7,447 nucleotides of DNA from NCBI GenBank assembly GCA_903860995.1, contig CAIOSS010001019.1, positions 1 through 7,447 on the forward strand, read 5' to 3'. The DNA comes from an uncultured delta proteobacterium (GTDB lineage: Bacteria; Myxococcota_A; Polyangia; Polyangiales; Ga0077539). Position numbers and translations under genes: made by a program. The notes under the pieces are model-generated. The model saw only the letters and a program-made list of their open reading frames with translations. It did no database searches and was not told the origin of the DNA. Within the stretch, counting starts at the first letter, position 1. Each line of letters opens with the position of its first letter. Shown piece by piece: positions 4,753 through 7,447 of this stretch.

Positions 4753-6294
4753 TCAGCCCGGGCCGCTGGCGCTCCTCGCCCTCGTGCGCGCCCAGGTGCG
4801 CAGCGCGTCGATGTCCTCGGCCATCGTCGTCGACAGGGGCACCGTCTCCCCCGCGGCGGTGAGCACGTCGGCCGTGGTCACCTCGCGCTCGGCCGAGAAG
4901 GCCGCGTACATCGCCGCCACCAGCGCGAGCTCGACCTCCGCGCCGTTGAAGCCGTGCGTGGCGCCCGCCACGGCCCCGAGGTCGAAGCGGCCTGGGTCCC
5001 GGTGGCGCTTGGCCAGGTGGATCGCGAAGATCGCCTCGCGCTCCGCCGGGGTCGGCAGGTCGACGAAGAAGATCTCGTCGAAGCGGCCCTTGCGCAGCAG
5101 CTCCGGCGGGAGCTCGGCGATGCGGTTGGCCGTGGCCACCACGAAGACCGGGCGCTTGCGCTCCTGCATCCACGTGAGGAAGGTCGAGAACACCCGCAGC
5201 GACGCCCCGCCGTCGGCGTTTCCCGAGCCCGTGGTGCCGCCGAAGCCCTTCTCGACCTCGTCGATCCAGAGCACCACCGGGGCGAGGCTCTCGGCCATGG
5301 CGAGGGCCTTTCGCATGTTGGCCTCGCTGCCGCCCACGTAGGGGCTGAACACGCTCCCGATGTCGAGGCGCAGCAGCGGCAGTCGCCAGTGGGCCGCGAT
5401 GGCCTTGGCCGTCAGGCTCTTGCCGCAGCCCTGCACCCCCAGCAGCAGCAGGCCCCGGGGCTGCGGGAGCCCGAAGGCCCGGGCCCGCTCCCCGAAGGCG
5501 CTGGTGCGCGACGCGAGCCACTGCTTCAGCCCGTCGATGCCGCCCACCGTCGAGAGCGACTCGTCGTGCTCGAAGAACTCCAGCGCCCCGGTGCGCCGCA
5601 CCACCTGCTTCTTCTCGTCGAGGATGAGCGGGATGTCGTCGAGGCCGAAGCGCATGTCGCGCACCGCCGCCCGCGAGAAGGCCTGGATGGCCTGGGTCTC
5701 GGTGAGCCCGCGCGCCGCGTGCACCGCGCGCTCGGGGAAGGTCGGGTCGGGGTCGACGGCGACGCGCCCGACGGAGCGCAGCGACTCGATGAAGGAGCGC
5801 AGCAGCGCGGCGAGCTCGCCCTCGTCCGGCGGCGGCACCTCGATCACGGTCACGTCGCGCGACAGCTCATCGGGGACCTTCGCCGCGCCGGACACCAGCA
5901 CCACGGTCTTGAAGGCCCGGCGGGCGTGGTTCACCACGTCGCGGAGCTTGCGCACGATCACCGGGTCTTCGAGGAAGGGGTGCAGGTCGTGCATCACGAA
6001 CAGCGCCCGCTCGGGGTGGTTCATGACGTAGTCGAGGGCCTTGTCGGGCGTGCGGGCCATGGTCGCGGGCGTCGCGTCGGGGAGGCCGCGCGGGCTCGCG
6101 GCGCGGTCGAAGACGAAGCGCGCGTCGTCGAAGCCCGAGGTGCACGTCCACGAGAGCAGCGGGCGGTTGAACTCCGCGGCCAGGGTGCCGAGCATCCGGG
6201 AGACGCGGTCTTCCTCGTCGGTGGTGAGCCAGAGGGCGGGGTAGCGCGCGCGGATGTAGACGCGCAGCTCGTCGCGGAGGTGATCGATGGACAC
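4753..6294 (-). CDS. Ycf46-like AAA+ ATPase
   Basis: A 513-residue AAA+ ATPase matching the layout of Ycf46 proteins: an N-terminal P-loop-like but degenerate half (about 1-215), then a canonical AAA+ module. In the module are Walker A GVQGCGKS (286-293), a pore-loop-like S-P-Y-V-G-G-S-E (317-324), Walker B VVLWIDEVEKG (D345, E346), sensor-1 N390 in VVATANRI, and the arginine-finger segment LLRKGRFDE (R401, R404). The G-F-N-G-A-E at 448-453 starts the C-terminal lid. In cyanobacteria and plastids Ycf46 has been linked to photosynthetic and carbon regulation; its role in a non-phototroph is unknown. GTG 6294 is the start: an in-frame TAG lies at 6306-6304, four codons upstream. No strong Shine-Dalgarno sequence is seen. 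It probably acts in the cytoplasm as an oligomer. The Uma2-family gene follows after 43 nt. A 617-codon plus-strand frame across it is a shadow. Confidence 0.9.
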   Translation of the reverse strand: MSIDHLRDELRVYIRARYPALWLTTDEEDRVSRMLGTLAAEFNRPLLSWTCTSGFDDARFVFDRAASPRGLPDATPATMARTPDKALDYVMNHPERALFVMHDLHPFLEDPVIVRKLRDVVNHARRAFKTVVLVSGAAKVPDELSRDVTVIEVPPPDEGELAALLRSFIESLRSVGRVAVDPDPTFPERAVHAARGLTETQAIQAFSRAAVRDMRFGLDDIPLILDEKKQVVRRTGALEFFEHDESLSTVGGIDGLKQWLASRTSAFGERARAFGLPQPRGLLLLGVQGCGKSLTAKAIAAHWRLPLLRLDIGSVFSPYVGGSEANMRKALAMAESLAPVVLWIDEVEKGFGGTTGSGNADGGASLRVFSTFLTWMQERKRPVFVVATANRIAELPPELLRKGRFDEIFFVDLPTPAEREAIFAIHLAKRHRDPGRFDLGAVAGATHGFNGAEVELALVAAMYAAFSAEREVTTADVLTAAGETVPLSTTMAEDIDALRTWARTRARSASGPG

Positions 6295-6315
6295 CGCCCG
6301 AGGCTACCGCGCGGT

Positions 6316-6427
6316 GAGCTGCAGGACGCGTCCGTCTACAGCACCGGCGACCAACCTCACCGAGGCCAACGACGAGGCGCCCAGGAGCCACAACCGCTTC
6401 GTCTACCTCCGCCGCGTCTGCCCGAAC
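6316..6427 (+). pseudogene. Candidate frameshifted gene fragment in the leader of the AAA+ gene
   Basis: Most of the 149-bp gap between the AAA+ and sigma-54 activator genes reads, on the plus strand, as 12 codons (6316-6351, ELQDASVYSTGD), one extra C at 6352, then 25 codons (6353-6427, beginning NLTEANDEAPRSHNRF). All 37 codons end in G or C, with varied first and second positions, as in real genes here. Flanking codons lose the pattern on both sides and no start is seen. No protein family was recognised. It may be a relic of a gene once oriented opposite to its neighbours, or chance. Confidence 0.25.
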
Positions 6428-6443
6428 CGAGCGCCCGCGCGCG

Positions 6444-7447
6444 TCACACCGGCTCGTCGTCGGCGTCGAGCTCGTCGCCCGCGGCGGACCCGTCGCGCTC
6501 CTCGGCCAGCCGCCGGTAGATCGTGCGCGTCGCGATGCCCAGCAGCTGCGCCGTGAGCCGCTTGTCCCCGTGCGTCACCCGTAGCGTCTCGCGGATGACC
6601 ATGCGCTCGATCTCCTCCAGCGGCGTGCCGATGGGCACCACCAGCTCGGAGCGCGCCTGCTCGCTCTCCACCACCGTCTTCGGGAAGTCCGCCACGTCCA
6701 GGGTGCCGCTGCGGGAGAGCACCACCGCGCGCTCGATGGTGTTCTCCAGCTCCCGGACATTACCCGGCCAGGTATACCGGGAGAGCTTCTCCAGCGCCGC
6801 CGGGGCCACCGTGAAGGGCCCCTTGCCGTTGCGCTGCCCGAACACCCGGAGGAAGTGCTCCACCAGCAGCGGCACGTCCGCGGGGCGCGAGCGCAGCGGC
6901 GGGGCCGTGATGGCGATGACGTTGAGCCGGTAGAAGAGGTCTTCGCGGAAGCGCTTGTCCGCCACCTCCGCGCGCAGGTCGCGGTTGGTGGCCGCCACCA
7001 CGCGCACGTCCGCCCGCTGCGTGCGCCCGCCGAGGGGCTCGTACTCCCCCTCCTGCAGCACCCGCAGGAGCTTCACCTGCACCGCCGGCGACAGCTCGCC
7101 GATCTCGTCGAGGAAGAGCGTGCCCCCGCGGGCCTGCGCGAAGCGCCCGTCGCGCTTGGCCACCGCCCCGGTGAAGGCCCCGCGCTCGTACCCGAAGAGC
7201 TCGGCCTCCAGGATGCTCTCCGGGATGGCCGCGCAGTTCACCGCGATGAAGGGCGCCGCCGCCCGGCCCGAGCGGGCGTGCACGTAGCGGGCGAGGAGCT
7301 CCTTCCCGGTGCCCGACTCGCCCAGGATGAGCACCGTCGCCATCGAGGGCGCGGCCTGCCCGGCCACCTCCAGCACCTGCCGCAGCGCCGGCGACGTGCC
7401 GATGATCTCCCGCTTGCGCAGCGCCGAGATCTCCTCGCGCAGCACCC
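6444..7447 (-). CDS. Sigma-54-dependent transcriptional activator (NtrC family), N-terminus beyond the window
   Basis: A bacterial enhancer-binding protein that uses ATP to open sigma-54 RNA polymerase promoters. The 333 visible residues begin inside a helical linker (VLREEISALRKREIIG), so the sensory domain, probably a response-regulator receiver given this linker type, is cut off; the GTG at 7445 is not taken as the start. Numbering from there, the AAA+ domain shows Walker A GESGTGKE (42-49), the sigma-54 contact loop GAFTGA (89-94), Walker B GGTLFLDE (107-114), A-T-N-R-D-L (152-157), and sensor-2 WPGNVREL (226-233). A Fis-type helix-turn-helix occupies about 277-315 (TAQLLGIATRTIYRRL). An acidic tail, GDELDADDEPV, ends at TGA 6446-6444. 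Every element needed for activity is intact. Target genes are unknown; the AAA+ ATPase gene lies 149 nt downstream on the same strand. Confidence 0.95.
   Translation of the reverse strand, partial: VLREEISALRKREIIGTSPALRQVLEVAGQAAPSMATVLILGESGTGKELLARYVHARSGRAAAPFIAVNCAAIPESILEAELFGYERGAFTGAVAKRDGRFAQARGGTLFLDEIGELSPAVQVKLLRVLQEGEYEPLGGRTQRADVRVVAATNRDLRAEVADKRFREDLFYRLNVIAITAPPLRSRPADVPLLVEHFLRVFGQRNGKGPFTVAPAALEKLSRYTWPGNVRELENTIERAVVLSRSGTLDVADFPKTVVESEQARSELVVPIGTPLEEIERMVIRETLRVTHGDKRLTAQLLGIATRTIYRRLAEERDGSAAGDELDADDEPV

Noticed and set aside
6295..6443. Sigma-54 promoter for the AAA+ gene
   Set aside because: GG pairs are present on the minus strand, but none has a GC pair at the required 10-nt spacing with a TTGC-like context.
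4666..6519. 617-codon plus-strand open frame opposite the AAA+ ATPase
   Set aside because: It mirrors the AAA+ gene and is made of Arg/Glu/His/Val-rich sequence without motifs. Only its short end near 6316-6351 was kept, as part of a separate fragment hypothesis.
3876..7447. Minus-strand block considered as a new defence island
   Set aside because: There are no toxin, methyltransferase, helicase, integrase or other defence partners; an AAA+ ATPase, a common Uma2 protein and a transcription activator are not enough to claim a system.

Overview
The window is very GC-rich, and almost every codon of its real genes ends in G or C. Together with the gene content (an NtrC-type sigma-54 activator, a Ycf46-type AAA+ ATPase, a Uma2-family nuclease with an R-E-E-G repeat tail, and an Mla/MCE lipid transporter), this suggests a Gram-negative bacterium, most likely a myxobacterium or relative (Myxococcota/Deltaproteobacteria). 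That placement is inference from gene families and composition only.

Layout: the left half is read on the plus strand and the right half on the minus strand, and the two blocks converge at about 3525-3875. Plus strand: the 3' part of a short-chain dehydrogenase/reductase (cut by the left edge, NAD(P)-binding glycine motif missing); a bacterioferritin-like diiron protein preceded by a possible sigma-54-type promoter and followed by a strong hairpin; an MlaF-type ABC ATPase; and an MlaD-type MCE protein. Minus strand, in transcription order: the 3' part of a sigma-54-dependent activator (cut by the right edge), a Ycf46-like AAA+ ATPase, and 43 nt after it a Uma2-family PD-(D/E)xK nuclease.

Functional reading: the MlaF-MlaD pair should belong to a phospholipid transporter between the inner and outer membranes, but the permease MlaE is not beside them and must lie elsewhere. 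The diiron protein should handle iron storage or oxidation. The AAA+ ATPase and Uma2 nuclease may form a transcription unit; a joint function is speculative. The sigma-54 activator is intact over its AAA+ and DNA-binding parts; its sensor domain is outside the window.

Two intergenic stretches (3555-3787 and 6316-6427, both plus strand) keep codon-like G/C third-position periodicity but need frame changes or a stop read-through to be read as proteins. They look like eroded gene remnants. No RNA gene, CRISPR array, insertion sequence or complete undescribed defence system was seen.
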